Source: Luteibacter aegosomatissinici (GTDB lineage Bacteria; Pseudomonadota; Gammaproteobacteria; Xanthomonadales; Rhodanobacteraceae). From it: a stretch of DNA of 64,000 nucleotides. Numbering within the stretch: position 1 is the first letter of the stretch; every line of letters begins with the position of its first letter. This document shows positions 16,470-25,452 of this stretch, piece after piece. The stretch lies in the NCBI RefSeq assembly GCF_023078495.1, contig NZ_CP095742.1:62001-126000 (forward strand), written 5' to 3'. Below the pieces are notes generated by a model, which was given only the letters and a program-made list of their open reading frames with translations, was not told the DNA's origin and searched no databases. A program made the translations under genes and the position numbers.

Positions 16470-17210
16470 TTAGCGCCGCGTCACTGACGCGCCACCATCA
16501 ATCGGATAGATACCACCGGTCATCCAGCCACTGGCATCGCTGGCGAGGAATATCGCGAGTTCCGCGACATCGTCGGCCGTTCCAAGCCGCCCCAGCGGAT
16601 GCCTGCCCACGTTGGCCTCGCGTGCGGCGATGGGGTCGTCAGCCCGTTCGAACGACGCGCGCAGCATGGGGGTATCGACCGATGCTGGCGCGATCCCGTT
16701 GACACGTACCTGCCAGGCTGAAAATTCCAGCGCAGCGGTACGAACCAGCGATTCCAATGCCGCTTTGCTTGCCGCATAAGCGGCCAGGCCCGGCGTGGCG
16801 AACCGGGCGTTGATCGAGGTGGTCATCACCACGGCGCCACCCCCCGCATCGCGCATGCCCGGTACGACGTGCCGCATCAGGCGCACAGCAGAGATGACGT
16901 TGGTGTCATAGGTATCGCGAAACAGCGCATCGTCCGACTCGAGGATCGAGCCCGGCGGGCTGATCCCCGCGCAATGGATGAGGATGGTGGCTTGCCCCAG
17001 CGCCAGTGCAGTGGCCTCTACCGCTTCGCGCACCGCAGCGTCATCGCGCAGATCCACGCTGAGCGAAAGCGACACGTCCGATGATGGCGCCAGGTCGAGT
17101 CCCGCCACCGCGACACCCTCCTCGCGCAACCGCCTGGCGACCGCGGCTCCGATGCCACTCCCCGTGCCCGTGACGATGGCGACCTTTCCTGCCCATGCCT
17201 TGCTGTTCAA
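16470..17210 (-). CDS. SDR family oxidoreductase, probable aldose dehydrogenase
   Basis: A 246-residue classical short-chain dehydrogenase. TGTGSGIG at residues 14-21 binds NAD(P), HCAG near 84 is the NNAG-equivalent, and the catalytic Ser...YAASK is present (YAASKAALESL). Sitting in an operon with a lactonase and a keto-deoxy sugar kinase, it most likely oxidises an aldose to its lactone (galactose, fucose or arabinose are possible). The exact substrate is inference. It starts 32 bases downstream of the TonB receptor. Confidence 0.9.
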   Translation of the reverse strand: MNSKAWAGKVAIVTGTGSGIGAAVARRLREEGVAVAGLDLAPSSDVSLSLSVDLRDDAAVREAVEATALALGQATILIHCAGISPPGSILESDDALFRDTYDTNVISAVRLMRHVVPGMRDAGGGAVVMTTSINARFATPGLAAYAASKAALESLVRTAALEFSAWQVRVNGIAPASVDTPMLRASFERADDPIAAREANVGRHPLGRLGTADDVAELAIFLASDASGWMTGGIYPIDGGASVTRR

Positions 17211-17242
17211 GCGAACGTCCCCTTGCTGTGCACGGTCGTGGA

Positions 17243-19945
17243 TCAGAACCGCCAGGTCACCGTGGCCATGTAATTGCGTCCATATATCACATTGGTGCGC
17301 AGGCCTTCCTCGTAACCATCGAAGGTGCGCTGGCGGCTGTTGAGCAGGTTGGTGGCCTCGACCTGCAGCGAAAGCTGCGGTGTGAAGTTGTAGCTCACCG
17401 AGGCGGCCAGGTCCTTGTAGGTATCGTTGTAGATGCCGGTGGCGGCGGTGGAGAGGCCGACCAGGTAGCGATTGCGCCAGTTATAGGCGACGCGCGAGCT
17501 GAACGGGCCCTTCTCGTAGTAAACGATCAGGTTGTAGTTGTTCTTCGACAGGCCGGGGAAGGTCAACGAACTGCCGTTGACGTCCTTGATCGGCGTGTTC
17601 GAATCGATATACGTGTAGGTGGCGACCATGCCGAAGCCATCGAGCGGATCGGGCAGGAAGGTGAACGGTACCTGGGCCAATAGCTCGGCGCCCTTCACCA
17701 TGGCCGAATCGCCGTTGACCTTGCGGTTGATGAAGTAGTTCACGCCACCGATCGTTTCGGCACTCTGCTGCTGGATGATGAAGGTGGAGACATCCTTGTA
17801 GAACAGGCCGGCGGAGACCATCCCGGTATCGTTGTAGTAATACTCGAGCGAGAGATCGTACTGGTCGGCCTTGAACGGCTTCAGCCCCGGCGCGCCACCA
17901 CTGCCGGTACCGGGCGTAACCTGCACGCCGTTGACGAACACGGCGCTGTTGTTGAGCGATACGCCGTTGTTGAGGTCCTCGGTGTTCGGGAACGCCACGA
18001 CCCGGGCCGCGCCGCCACGAACGAGCAACTGATAGGTGATCTCCCACTTGGCGATGAAGGATGGCAGCCACTCGCGGGTCGTGCTTCGGTAGTCCGTCGG
18101 GCTGGCCTGGCCGGTGGCCGTTATCAGGTTGCCCTTCGAATCCAGTTCGCGCTGCACGTAGCGAATGCCAAAGTTGCCCGACACAGGCATGCTTCCCGCA
18201 TTAAAGCTCCAGTCCGCCTTGGTGTACGCCTCGGTGAATTTCTCGTCGATACTGAACGTGCCCGCATAAGCCAGCGCATTGTCGCGACCATCCAGGCACT
18301 GGGCATTCTGGCTGATGGCGGGAATGTTGGTAAACGCATCGCAGCCGGTGAACACCGAGCGATAGCTGCCAAGGTAACTGCGCGGCAGGCCGTCGAACTC
18401 GCCCTTCATGAAGTTGCTGTTGCTGTACACGCGGAGGTAGTCGGCCAGCGCCGTCGCCGGCACGCCCCCCGTGGGACGGATATCTGCGCGCAACGGGTCC
18501 TGGTCGCTCTTGACCTTGGTCGCACGGGCGCCAAACGACAGGGACTGCCAGTTATCGTTATCGAAGTTCCATACCCAGTCGGTACGCGCCGCGGGTGCAT
18601 CGGTTTTCGCGCGATAGTCATTGTCAAACAGAATGGACATGGCCATCTGGTTCGGATCGGTGAGGTTGACGCCGTTGATGTTGAAGCTGCCGAAGTTGCC
18701 CGAACGCAGGTCGTAATCGATGACCGAGGTGATGCCGGCCGCTGGCTGCAGGCGCATGTAGTTCTGGTGGTACTCGGCCTTTGAACGATCGAATGAGATT
18801 TCCGCCGATCCATCCAGGTGGTCACCGGCGTGGAAGCTGCCGCGTAGCGCCGTGGACCAGACGTCGGCATCGATATCCGCGATTTCCGTGTTGGCCTGGA
18901 TCGGTGTCGTGGCCCGCCCGGCCAGCAGGATATTGTGGTTCGAGTACGTGGCGTTGCTCAGGCCCGCGCTGGGATTGAAGGCCAGCCAGTAACGGTCACG
19001 ATCGGACGTCTGCTTTGAATAAAACGTGTCTCCCACGATCTCGACGCCCGGCGTGGGACGCCACTGCAGGATGGCGCTTACGCCCTTCTTGGTGCGGTCG
19101 TCCTCGATGTTCTGTGCACGCATATCCGTGCTGCCGAAATGCTTCACGCCAGCGCTATCGGTGAACTGCGAGTAGCCCGAAAACGTATCCAGGCCTTGCT
19201 GCACGACCGTGCCGTGGCTATACGTGGCCGCGACCATCGCCCCAAGCGTTTCATCCTTGTTCCGGCCGGAAAGCAGGGCGAAGCCATCACCACCGCCCTT
19301 GCGGGCCAGCTTGCTGTACGTACCGGAGACGCTGACGACGTTCTGGTCACCATCCGCATTCAGCGGCATGCGCGTTTCGATATTGACGATGCCGCCCAGC
19401 GCACCGGATACCTGGTCCGCGCTGGCCAGCTTGGTGACCGAAAGACGCGAAATCACTTGTGAGGGAACCAGCGTCAGCAAGCCATACGTGGAGGTGTTCA
19501 GCTGATCGAGGCCGTTACCGCCACGTCCCGTCGCGTCGAAGATCTCGCGGCCGTTGTAGAGGTACACGTTCTGGCTGAGGCCACGCACCAGGATGTTGCT
19601 GCCTTCACCCATGCCGCGCTCGAGCTGTACGCCGGCCACACGCCCGAGGGACTCGGCCACGTTGGAATCGGGCAGCTTGCCGATGTCGTCGGCGACGATG
19701 GCATCGACGATCTGCGACGAATCCTTCTTGAGGTCGCGCGATTTCTCGAGGCTCTGGCGGATGCCGGACACCGTGACGCCTTCCAGATCGACCGGGTTCT
19801 GGCCCTGTGGGGCGGCGGCATCCTGCGTGGGTTTGGCCGGGGCGGTATCGGCCGTGGAAGGTGCTGTCTGGGCAACGGCCGGCACGGATGCGAAGAGCAC
19901 CTGTGCGATCAGGGCCGACAGGATGGTACGCCGAGCAAGAACCAT
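17243..19945 (-). CDS. TonB-dependent receptor, carbohydrate-uptake type
   Basis: A 900-residue outer-membrane receptor with a signal peptide (cleavage near AVAQ, residue 26). The plug domain begins with the motif typical of the Caulobacter/Xanthomonas sugar receptors: VTVSGIRQSLEKSRDLKKDS, then IVDAIVADDIGKLPD and NVAESLGRVAGVQLER. The C-terminus ends in ATVTWRF, a proper beta-signal with terminal Phe. Placed as first gene of an aldose/aldonate catabolic operon, it probably imports the oligo- or monosaccharide substrate. A TATAAT box and the shared 15-base motif lie upstream. Confidence 0.94.
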   Translation of the reverse strand: MVLARRTILSALIAQVLFASVPAVAQTAPSTADTAPAKPTQDAAAPQGQNPVDLEGVTVSGIRQSLEKSRDLKKDSSQIVDAIVADDIGKLPDSNVAESLGRVAGVQLERGMGEGSNILVRGLSQNVYLYNGREIFDATGRGGNGLDQLNTSTYGLLTLVPSQVISRLSVTKLASADQVSGALGGIVNIETRMPLNADGDQNVVSVSGTYSKLARKGGGDGFALLSGRNKDETLGAMVAATYSHGTVVQQGLDTFSGYSQFTDSAGVKHFGSTDMRAQNIEDDRTKKGVSAILQWRPTPGVEIVGDTFYSKQTSDRDRYWLAFNPSAGLSNATYSNHNILLAGRATTPIQANTEIADIDADVWSTALRGSFHAGDHLDGSAEISFDRSKAEYHQNYMRLQPAAGITSVIDYDLRSGNFGSFNINGVNLTDPNQMAMSILFDNDYRAKTDAPAARTDWVWNFDNDNWQSLSFGARATKVKSDQDPLRADIRPTGGVPATALADYLRVYSNSNFMKGEFDGLPRSYLGSYRSVFTGCDAFTNIPAISQNAQCLDGRDNALAYAGTFSIDEKFTEAYTKADWSFNAGSMPVSGNFGIRYVQRELDSKGNLITATGQASPTDYRSTTREWLPSFIAKWEITYQLLVRGGAARVVAFPNTEDLNNGVSLNNSAVFVNGVQVTPGTGSGGAPGLKPFKADQYDLSLEYYYNDTGMVSAGLFYKDVSTFIIQQQSAETIGGVNYFINRKVNGDSAMVKGAELLAQVPFTFLPDPLDGFGMVATYTYIDSNTPIKDVNGSSLTFPGLSKNNYNLIVYYEKGPFSSRVAYNWRNRYLVGLSTAATGIYNDTYKDLAASVSYNFTPQLSLQVEATNLLNSRQRTFDGYEEGLRTNVIYGRNYMATVTWRF

Positions 19946-20076
19946 GTTTTTCCTCCCCCGAGGTGGTGAGCCCCGGGAAAGCAGCCGCGTTCACGGCCCC
20001 ACTTTCTTCCCCGTCGCTCGCACGAATGTCGCTGTGTGTATCGCCGTTTGCCAACCGGAATTCGCTTGGCATGGTG

Positions 20077-20091
20077 TAACTATTATAGCAA
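20077..20091. promoter_or_regulatory. Shared regulatory motif of the aldonate cluster, site 1
   Basis: TAACTATTATAGCAA matches 13 of 15 bases of site 2 in front of the MFS gene (TTACTAAAATAGCAA at 23589-23603). Read on the minus strand it contains a perfect TATAAT. It lies in the 258-base divergent region, 132 bases from the TonB receptor start and 113 from the lyase start. The cluster's IclR protein is the obvious candidate binder, but another regulator is possible. Confidence 0.55.
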
Positions 20092-20203
20092 TATAGATGG
20101 GCACGCAAGAGCGACCGGACAAGGAATCGCTGCTGCAAAGCAGCATGAAAACCGCTTCGCCGATGCCCTTCTCTCGCCGTTCGACGCCCAAGGAAATCCG
20201 CGC

Positions 20204-21136
20204 ATGACGCAACTGGCTGGTGTCTTTCCCATCGTTCCAACGATCTTTCACGCGAATGGCGTGATCGATCTTGTCGGCACGCGCAACGTGCTCGAATACA
20301 TCATCGGCGCGGGTGCCGCTGGCGTGGTGTTTCCCGGCCTGGCAAGTGAGTACGACATGCTCAGCGTGGATGAACGCATCGAGCTGACGGCATCGCTCGG
20401 CGGCTGGATCGCGGGGCGCGTCCCTTTCATTGTTGGCGCGAGCCACGCGGATGCGGCCATCGCCGCGCAGCTTGCCGCGACAGGCGCCGTCGCGGGCGCG
20501 GTGGCGGCCATGATTCTTACGCCGCACAAGCATGCGAGTGATCCCGCTGCGATGGCGGCCTACTTCAACGACATCCATGAGGCGTCGGGCGTTGCGATCA
20601 TGCTGCAGAACGCGCCGGCGCCGATGGGTGTGGGCCTCGGCGTGGCCCAGGTGGCGGCCCTGGCGAGTGCCGTACCTGGCATTCGCTATGTCAAGGAAGA
20701 AACGCAGCCTTCGGGCCATCGGATCACGGCCTTGATGGAAGCGACCGGCGCTGGCGTGGAGGCCGTCTTTGGTGGCGCGGGCGCGCGTTATGTGATCGAT
20801 GAACTCCAGCGCGGCGCGATCGGCACCATGCCGGCGTGCGAGGTCACCGAGATCCACGTGGCCATGCTGGCCCGGCACGCGAAGGGTGATCTGCAAGGGG
20901 CGCGGGATCTTTTTGAACGCACCTTGCCCCTGCTTAGCATGCAGGCGGTGTTTCGCTGGCGACTGACCAAGGCCGTGCTGCTTCGCCGAGGGCTTATCGG
21001 TTCCGATCATGTGCGTGCTGCCGGGCCCACGCTGGATGCATGGGACCAACGCGAGCTGGACGACCTGCTTGCGCGTATCGCAGATATTCTTCCGCTCGAC
21101 CGCGTGCCCGGCAAACCGGCGAGAATGGCCCCATGA
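20204..21136 (+). CDS. Dihydrodipicolinate synthase/NAL-family lyase
   Basis: A 310-residue class I aldolase-fold protein. The start at 20204 follows AAGGA and matches the fold start; the frame is open upstream. The Schiff-base lysine is Lys164 in RYVKEET. Two conserved motifs are altered: the GTTGE loop reads GLASE (45-49), and the catalytic-tyrosine motif YNxP reads QNAP (135-138), so the usual proton-relay Tyr is missing. In this setting it would split or dehydrate a 2-keto-3-deoxy sugar acid. Its stop overlaps the dehydratase start (ATGA at 21133). Confidence 0.88.
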   Translation: MTQLAGVFPIVPTIFHANGVIDLVGTRNVLEYIIGAGAAGVVFPGLASEYDMLSVDERIELTASLGGWIAGRVPFIVGASHADAAIAAQLAATGAVAGAVAAMILTPHKHASDPAAMAAYFNDIHEASGVAIMLQNAPAPMGVGLGVAQVAALASAVPGIRYVKEETQPSGHRITALMEATGAGVEAVFGGAGARYVIDELQRGAIGTMPACEVTEIHVAMLARHAKGDLQGARDLFERTLPLLSMQAVFRWRLTKAVLLRRGLIGSDHVRAAGPTLDAWDQRELDDLLARIADILPLDRVPGKPARMAP

Positions 21137-22305
21137 ACAGCCCTGTCAGCAAGGTTGAAACCTTCATCGTCACCGTGCCGCGCGATACGCCGTACCTCGG
21201 GCCGCTCGGGCCCGGCGAGCGGATCAATTCACGTGGGTACGTCGTGCGCAAGGGTAACGGGACGATCTATCCCTCCGTGGATCGCTCGATCGCCGTACGG
21301 ATTACCTGCGATGACGGCAGCGATGGGTGGGGCGAAACGTATGGCATCTGCGCACCGCGCGCGACCACCGAGATCATCAACGACCTGCTGGTACCGGAAC
21401 TGATCGGCCGCGACCCCGAGGATGTCGAAACGATCTGGGACGACCTGTACGGGCTGATGCGTGTACGTGGTTGTACCTCGGGCTTTCATGTCGATGCGAT
21501 CACGGCGCTGGATATCGCCCTGTGGGATCTGCGTGCCCGTGCGCACGGAGTACCCCTGTGGCAGATGCTTGGTGAGCGCCAACGCGAGCGCATCCCTGGC
21601 TATCTTTCGGGATTGCCCGCGGGAAACCTGGAAGAACGGGTAGCGATGGCCGTTCGCTTCCAGCAGGAGGGGCACGACGCGTTCAAGATCCACACAGCGG
21701 TCAGCACGGAAGGCATCGTCGAAGAAGTAGCCGCATTGCGCCAGGCGTTGGGTGATGATGCGTTGCTGATGGTGGACCTGCACTGGAAGTTCGACCCCGC
21801 CGGCGCGCTTGCCCTGGCCGAACGCCTCGCGCCATACCAACCCTTCTTCGCCGAAGCACCGATCAAGCCCGAAGATGTCGATGGCCTGGCATGGCTGGCC
21901 GAACGCTCGCCCGTGCCGATCGCGGCGGGCGAGGAGTGGTATACCGAGCACGATGCGCGGCTGCGCCTGAACCGCGGGAGCATCGCGTTCATCCAGCCTG
22001 AGATGGGCCACGCGGGCATTACCCAGTACAGGCGCATTGCGCGGTTGGCGGATACCGCGGGTGTCACGATGGCGCCCCACGCCACCGTCGGTACCGGCCT
22101 TTTCCTCGCGGCGAGCCTGCATATGTCGAGCACGGTGGCGCGCTTCTGGCGCCACGAGTGGCAGCATTCGGTGTTCGCGCGGTCGTTGCAGCTACTCGAG
22201 ACCGACATGGCCTATGTGGATGGCCACTACGTGCTGCCCACCGGGCCCGGTCTCGGCGTCCGTCCGGGCCCACGTTTCTGGGACTACGCCGAATTGGCTA
22301 CCTGA
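21133..22305 (+). CDS. Enolase-superfamily sugar-acid dehydratase (mandelate racemase/galactonate dehydratase-like)
   Basis: A 390-residue enolase-superfamily enzyme. Metal ligands are Asp215 (VDLHWKF), Glu241 (FAEAPIKPED) and Glu267 (AAGEEWY). The Asp-x-His arrangement (Asp215, His217) and His316 (APHATVG) are the base/acid pair seen in galactonate and mannonate dehydratases. The KxK lysine pair of racemases is here Lys185-x-His187. It should dehydrate an aldonate to the 2-keto-3-deoxy acid. It is translationally coupled to the lyase and overlaps the convergent MFS gene by 22 bases. Confidence 0.92.
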   Translation: MNSPVSKVETFIVTVPRDTPYLGPLGPGERINSRGYVVRKGNGTIYPSVDRSIAVRITCDDGSDGWGETYGICAPRATTEIINDLLVPELIGRDPEDVETIWDDLYGLMRVRGCTSGFHVDAITALDIALWDLRARAHGVPLWQMLGERQRERIPGYLSGLPAGNLEERVAMAVRFQQEGHDAFKIHTAVSTEGIVEEVAALRQALGDDALLMVDLHWKFDPAGALALAERLAPYQPFFAEAPIKPEDVDGLAWLAERSPVPIAAGEEWYTEHDARLRLNRGSIAFIQPEMGHAGITQYRRIARLADTAGVTMAPHATVGTGLFLAASLHMSSTVARFWRHEWQHSVFARSLQLLETDMAYVDGHYVLPTGPGLGVRPGPRFWDYAELAT

Positions 22306-23555
22306 GCGGCCGGCACCGCGACGATCGTGGCCGACGATCGCGGTGCCATCTTCACGCCGAGCCATGCCACGCCGAAGGCGATGGGATGCAGGGTGGCCAT
22401 TAGCACGAAGCTGCGGTCGAAATGCCCGGAGGACACCAGGCCGGCGACAACCTGCGCCGACAACATGCCACCCAGGGCGCTTCCCGCACCGATCAGCCCG
22501 GACACCGTCGCGATGTAGCGGCTCGGATACAGATCAACCACCAGCGTGCTGATGTTGATCTGGAAAATAAGGTGGGCAAAGGCGACCGCCGATCCGATGG
22601 CGAACAATAGCCAGAGGGCTGGATGAAACGCTGCCGCAAGGCCGACCGGCGCGAGGATCGCGGCACCTGCCATCGCGATGAGCCGGCTGCGCGTCGGCTC
22701 CATGCCGCGCTTCACCATCGCGCTCGATATCGCCCCGCCACCAATGCTGCCCACGTCAGCGGCGAGATAGACCACCCATGCCAGCGACGCCACGGCGGCC
22801 AACGACATGCCGCGCACATCGTTGAGGTATTTGGGAAACCAGAACAGGTAGAAGTACCAGACGGGATCCGCGATGGCGCGTGCGAGCACCAGCGTCCATA
22901 GCGTGCGATCACGAAGCACGCGACCCCAGCGTGCCGTTTCGGATTCGGCATCGGGCAACTTTGCGGGGCGTGCCTCCTTCGGATGGAACCACAACCAACC
23001 CGCCATCCAAAGCATGCCGGCCGCGCCGGTGACGACGAACGCGGCCCGCCACCCATAGACCAGCGCGACACCGCCAATCAAGGGCGGGGCAAGCGTCGCT
23101 CCCACCATGGCACCCGCCGTGTAAATACCGTAGGCCAGGCCCTTCTCGGACGGTTTGAAGCGCTCAGAGACGACCTTGGTGCCGACGGTGTAGTTGCCAG
23201 GCTCGCCGAGGCCCAATGCGAAGCGTGCGGCGCCCAGCTCGAACGCGCTGCGCGCCATGCCGGTCAGCAGGTTGGCAATGGACCACCACGCGACGAACAA
23301 GGCCAGTGCGACTCGTGAACCCAGCCAATCGGTGATGCGCCCCGCCAGCAGGTAAGCGACGGTGTACGCCACGAGGAACGCCTGCACGATATGCGCATAG
23401 GCCGCATCCGTGATCGAGAGATCGGCCTGGATCGTCGTTGCAAGGATCGATAGTGCCTGGCGGTCCAGGTAGTTGATCACCGTGGAGACGAACAGCAGGG
23501 CGAGCAGCACCCAACGGAACCGATCGGGCTTCGCTTTCCCCACCTCTTCCACCAT
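22284..23555 (-). CDS. MFS transporter, anion:cation symporter family (ExuT/GudP-like)
   Basis: A 423-residue, 12-helix carrier. The N-terminal signature VSTVINYLDRQALSI is typical of the ACS family that imports hexuronates, galactonate and other sugar acids. RITDWLGSRVAL is the helix 2-3 loop. In this cluster it is the inner-membrane importer of the aldonate or uronate that the dehydratase uses. The regulatory motif and a good promoter lie 28-56 bases upstream. Confidence 0.92.
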   Translation of the reverse strand: MVEEVGKAKPDRFRWVLLALLFVSTVINYLDRQALSILATTIQADLSITDAAYAHIVQAFLVAYTVAYLLAGRITDWLGSRVALALFVAWWSIANLLTGMARSAFELGAARFALGLGEPGNYTVGTKVVSERFKPSEKGLAYGIYTAGAMVGATLAPPLIGGVALVYGWRAAFVVTGAAGMLWMAGWLWFHPKEARPAKLPDAESETARWGRVLRDRTLWTLVLARAIADPVWYFYLFWFPKYLNDVRGMSLAAVASLAWVVYLAADVGSIGGGAISSAMVKRGMEPTRSRLIAMAGAAILAPVGLAAAFHPALWLLFAIGSAVAFAHLIFQINISTLVVDLYPSRYIATVSGLIGAGSALGGMLSAQVVAGLVSSGHFDRSFVLMATLHPIAFGVAWLGVKMAPRSSATIVAVPAAQVANSA

Positions 23556-23582
23556 GCCTTGCCCCCCTCCACCGGTCGATCG

Positions 23583-23611
23583 AAGCTATTACTAAAATAG
23601 CAACAGGTCAA
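23583..23611 (-). promoter_or_regulatory. MFS-gene promoter with embedded regulatory motif, site 2
   Basis: On the minus strand TTGACC (23611-23606) and TAGCTT (23588-23583) are 17 bases apart. The spacer holds the cluster motif TTACTAAAATAGCAA (plus-strand bases 23589-23603), which overlaps a perfect inverted repeat GCTATT-N5-AATAGC (23585-23601). A repressor here would sit exactly between the -35 and -10 boxes. The layout is seen; function is inferred. Confidence 0.6.
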
Positions 23612-23629
23612 TCCGCAGCGCCGCAGGGC

Positions 23630-24349
23630 TCAGGCGATCTCCAGCGCCGCGGCGCGTAGCGCCTCCACGAGTTCGGCCGTGGCGTGCTCGGGAATCCAGC
23701 CGGACATGGCGAGGCCGGCGACCACCGGATCGCCGGTCGTCACCGCCACGATGTGGTGGTCCCGCTCATCGGCCACATGCACGCGCGCGTAGCCTCGCTG
23801 GCGGGTTGTCTCCAACGTGGCGAGCAGGCCCTCGATCCCCTGGGGGAACATCGGGATGTCCTTGCCGTCGTAGAGCTCTCGCACTTCGTCATCGGGCAGC
23901 TGAGCCAGCAGCACGATCCCGATACCACTGGTAGTGGCCGGTAACAGGCCGATACGGCCGAGGCCGCGTGCGGCTTCGATGCCCGGCGGTGCATGGAACA
24001 GGTAACTGACGCTGTCGTTCCACAGCACGCCCATCGCCACGGTGTGGCCAAACCGGCGCAGGCGTTCGAGCTCAGGCAGCGCGCGCCGGATAAGCCCCGA
24101 CGCAAACAGGCTCTGCGCCGCCAGCACGTGCATGCCGGCGCCGGGCGCGTACTTCCGATCGGAGGTCTGTCGCACGATACCCATATAAGCCAACGTCTTC
24201 AGCAGGCGATTCACCCGTGTCGTGTTCGCGCCGAGCTGGCGCGCGAGTTCACGGCAGCCGATCGGTTCCGGTGCCGAGGCCAGCGCCTGCAGCGTAAGGA
24301 TGCCGTCAATCAGGCTCTGGTTGGGTTGGGCATTGGGCTTGGCGCGCAT
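23630..24349 (-). CDS. IclR family transcriptional regulator
   Basis: A 239-residue regulator. The winged helix spans about residues 5-65 (SLIDGILTLQALASAPEPIG, then CRELARQLGANTTRVNRLLK), and the IclR effector domain follows from about 80 with IGLLPATTSGIGIVLLAQL and DERDHHIVAVTTGDP. The start at 24349 is chosen because the fold begins here; an upstream in-frame ATG at 24640 overlaps the phosphodiesterase gene. IclR proteins often control aromatic or sugar-acid catabolism, which fits its place beside the transporter and aldonate enzymes. Confidence 0.92.
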   Translation of the reverse strand: MRAKPNAQPNQSLIDGILTLQALASAPEPIGCRELARQLGANTTRVNRLLKTLAYMGIVRQTSDRKYAPGAGMHVLAAQSLFASGLIRRALPELERLRRFGHTVAMGVLWNDSVSYLFHAPPGIEAARGLGRIGLLPATTSGIGIVLLAQLPDDEVRELYDGKDIPMFPQGIEGLLATLETTRQRGYARVHVADERDHHIVAVTTGDPVVAGLAMSGWIPEHATAELVEALRAAALEIA

Positions 24350-24389
24350 GGCGCAAAGAGTAGCCGTACCACGGGGCCAATGGCGATCC

Positions 24390-25370
24390 TCAGGGAAATA
24401 CCAGCCGCTCGCCCTGGGCTGGTTCAACAAAGCGCACACCCAGGGTGTTGCCAGTGGCCAGTTGCGCACGGACCAGCGCCCGTGGGTCACGCCCTGCATC
24501 GAGGCTGGGCTTGATGTGGTCCACCACGACGGTGAGCCCGCGCAGCGCATCCTTGCCGCCACTCGCCTCGGCGAGTACCTGCAACTCGCGCAGCAGCCAT
24601 GTGGGGGTGAGATGCCCGAACAGTTTCGCATCGGGCACATCGTTCGGGAACGACACCTCGATCTGTATGCCCTTCAAGGCGTGGCTACGGACCAGCGGCG
24701 CGAGTGCCTGCCATACCTCGGCCAGATCGTGCTTTCCGTGCGAGAGCGCATCGGGGCCGGTGTCGCCGAAGTAGGCGTAATAGTCGCCGCCCGCGCGCAG
24801 CAGGATCATCGACGAGACGACCGCGTCGTGGCTCAGCGGCCACAGCTGTGCGGACATCGAGGTGCCTTGAACTGCAAACCAGGCACCTGGCGCCTCGTCG
24901 GTGAGGTGGTACCAGCCCAGCGCAGGCGCTTTTCCGCGGTCGGCCAGGTTCGGCCACGCCTCCCAGTTGAAGTAGTCGCGGCTGATCACGTCCAGCGTCG
25001 AGGGGAGGCCGTAAACCAGCTTGTCCCCATGATCCTCGGGCGAGGCGATCACCAGGCCAGCCACGTGATCGAGGTGGCCGTGGCTGATGAAATAAGCCGC
25101 AATGCCTTGATGCAGGATGTAGCCGGTGGTGCCCTTCAGCGCACCCGTCGCACGTGCCTTGTCGATCCCCGTCACCAACGTGCCGGCATCGAGCGCGAGG
25201 TAATGGTCGTCGCCCGCGGCCCGGATCAGATAGCCAGAGAGATTATCGCTGGCGACCCCACCCCCAACACCCAGCGCGACCACTTCGAAGCGGGGTGGCT
25301 CGGCGGCCTGGGTGGCCAATGGCATGGTGGCAAGGCAGAGCGCGGCGAATGCGCGGCGTAGGCTGGTCAT
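24390..25370 (-). CDS. cpdP: Class II 3',5'-cyclic-nucleotide phosphodiesterase, periplasmic
   Basis: A 326-residue metallo-beta-lactamase-fold enzyme. A signal peptide ends near TQAAEPP (residue 24). The class II PDE signature SHGHLDHVAGL lies at about residues 95-105 and supplies the zinc ligands; further ligands are in WPLSHDAV, FGDTGPDAL and VVDHIKP. Such enzymes (yeast PDE1, Vibrio CpdP) hydrolyse cAMP/cGMP, and the signal peptide puts this one in the periplasm. It is unrelated to its neighbours and is probably monocistronic. Confidence 0.87.
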   Translation of the reverse strand: MTSLRRAFAALCLATMPLATQAAEPPRFEVVALGVGGGVASDNLSGYLIRAAGDDHYLALDAGTLVTGIDKARATGALKGTTGYILHQGIAAYFISHGHLDHVAGLVIASPEDHGDKLVYGLPSTLDVISRDYFNWEAWPNLADRGKAPALGWYHLTDEAPGAWFAVQGTSMSAQLWPLSHDAVVSSMILLRAGGDYYAYFGDTGPDALSHGKHDLAEVWQALAPLVRSHALKGIQIEVSFPNDVPDAKLFGHLTPTWLLRELQVLAEASGGKDALRGLTVVVDHIKPSLDAGRDPRALVRAQLATGNTLGVRFVEPAQGERLVFP

Positions 25371-25452
25371 GGGCGATGTAGTGATTTTGGCAAAGCGCAG
25401 GCGAGGGCGCGGGCGTAAGGTTGAGGCCCCGGTAGGTTAGAGGATCAGCGCC

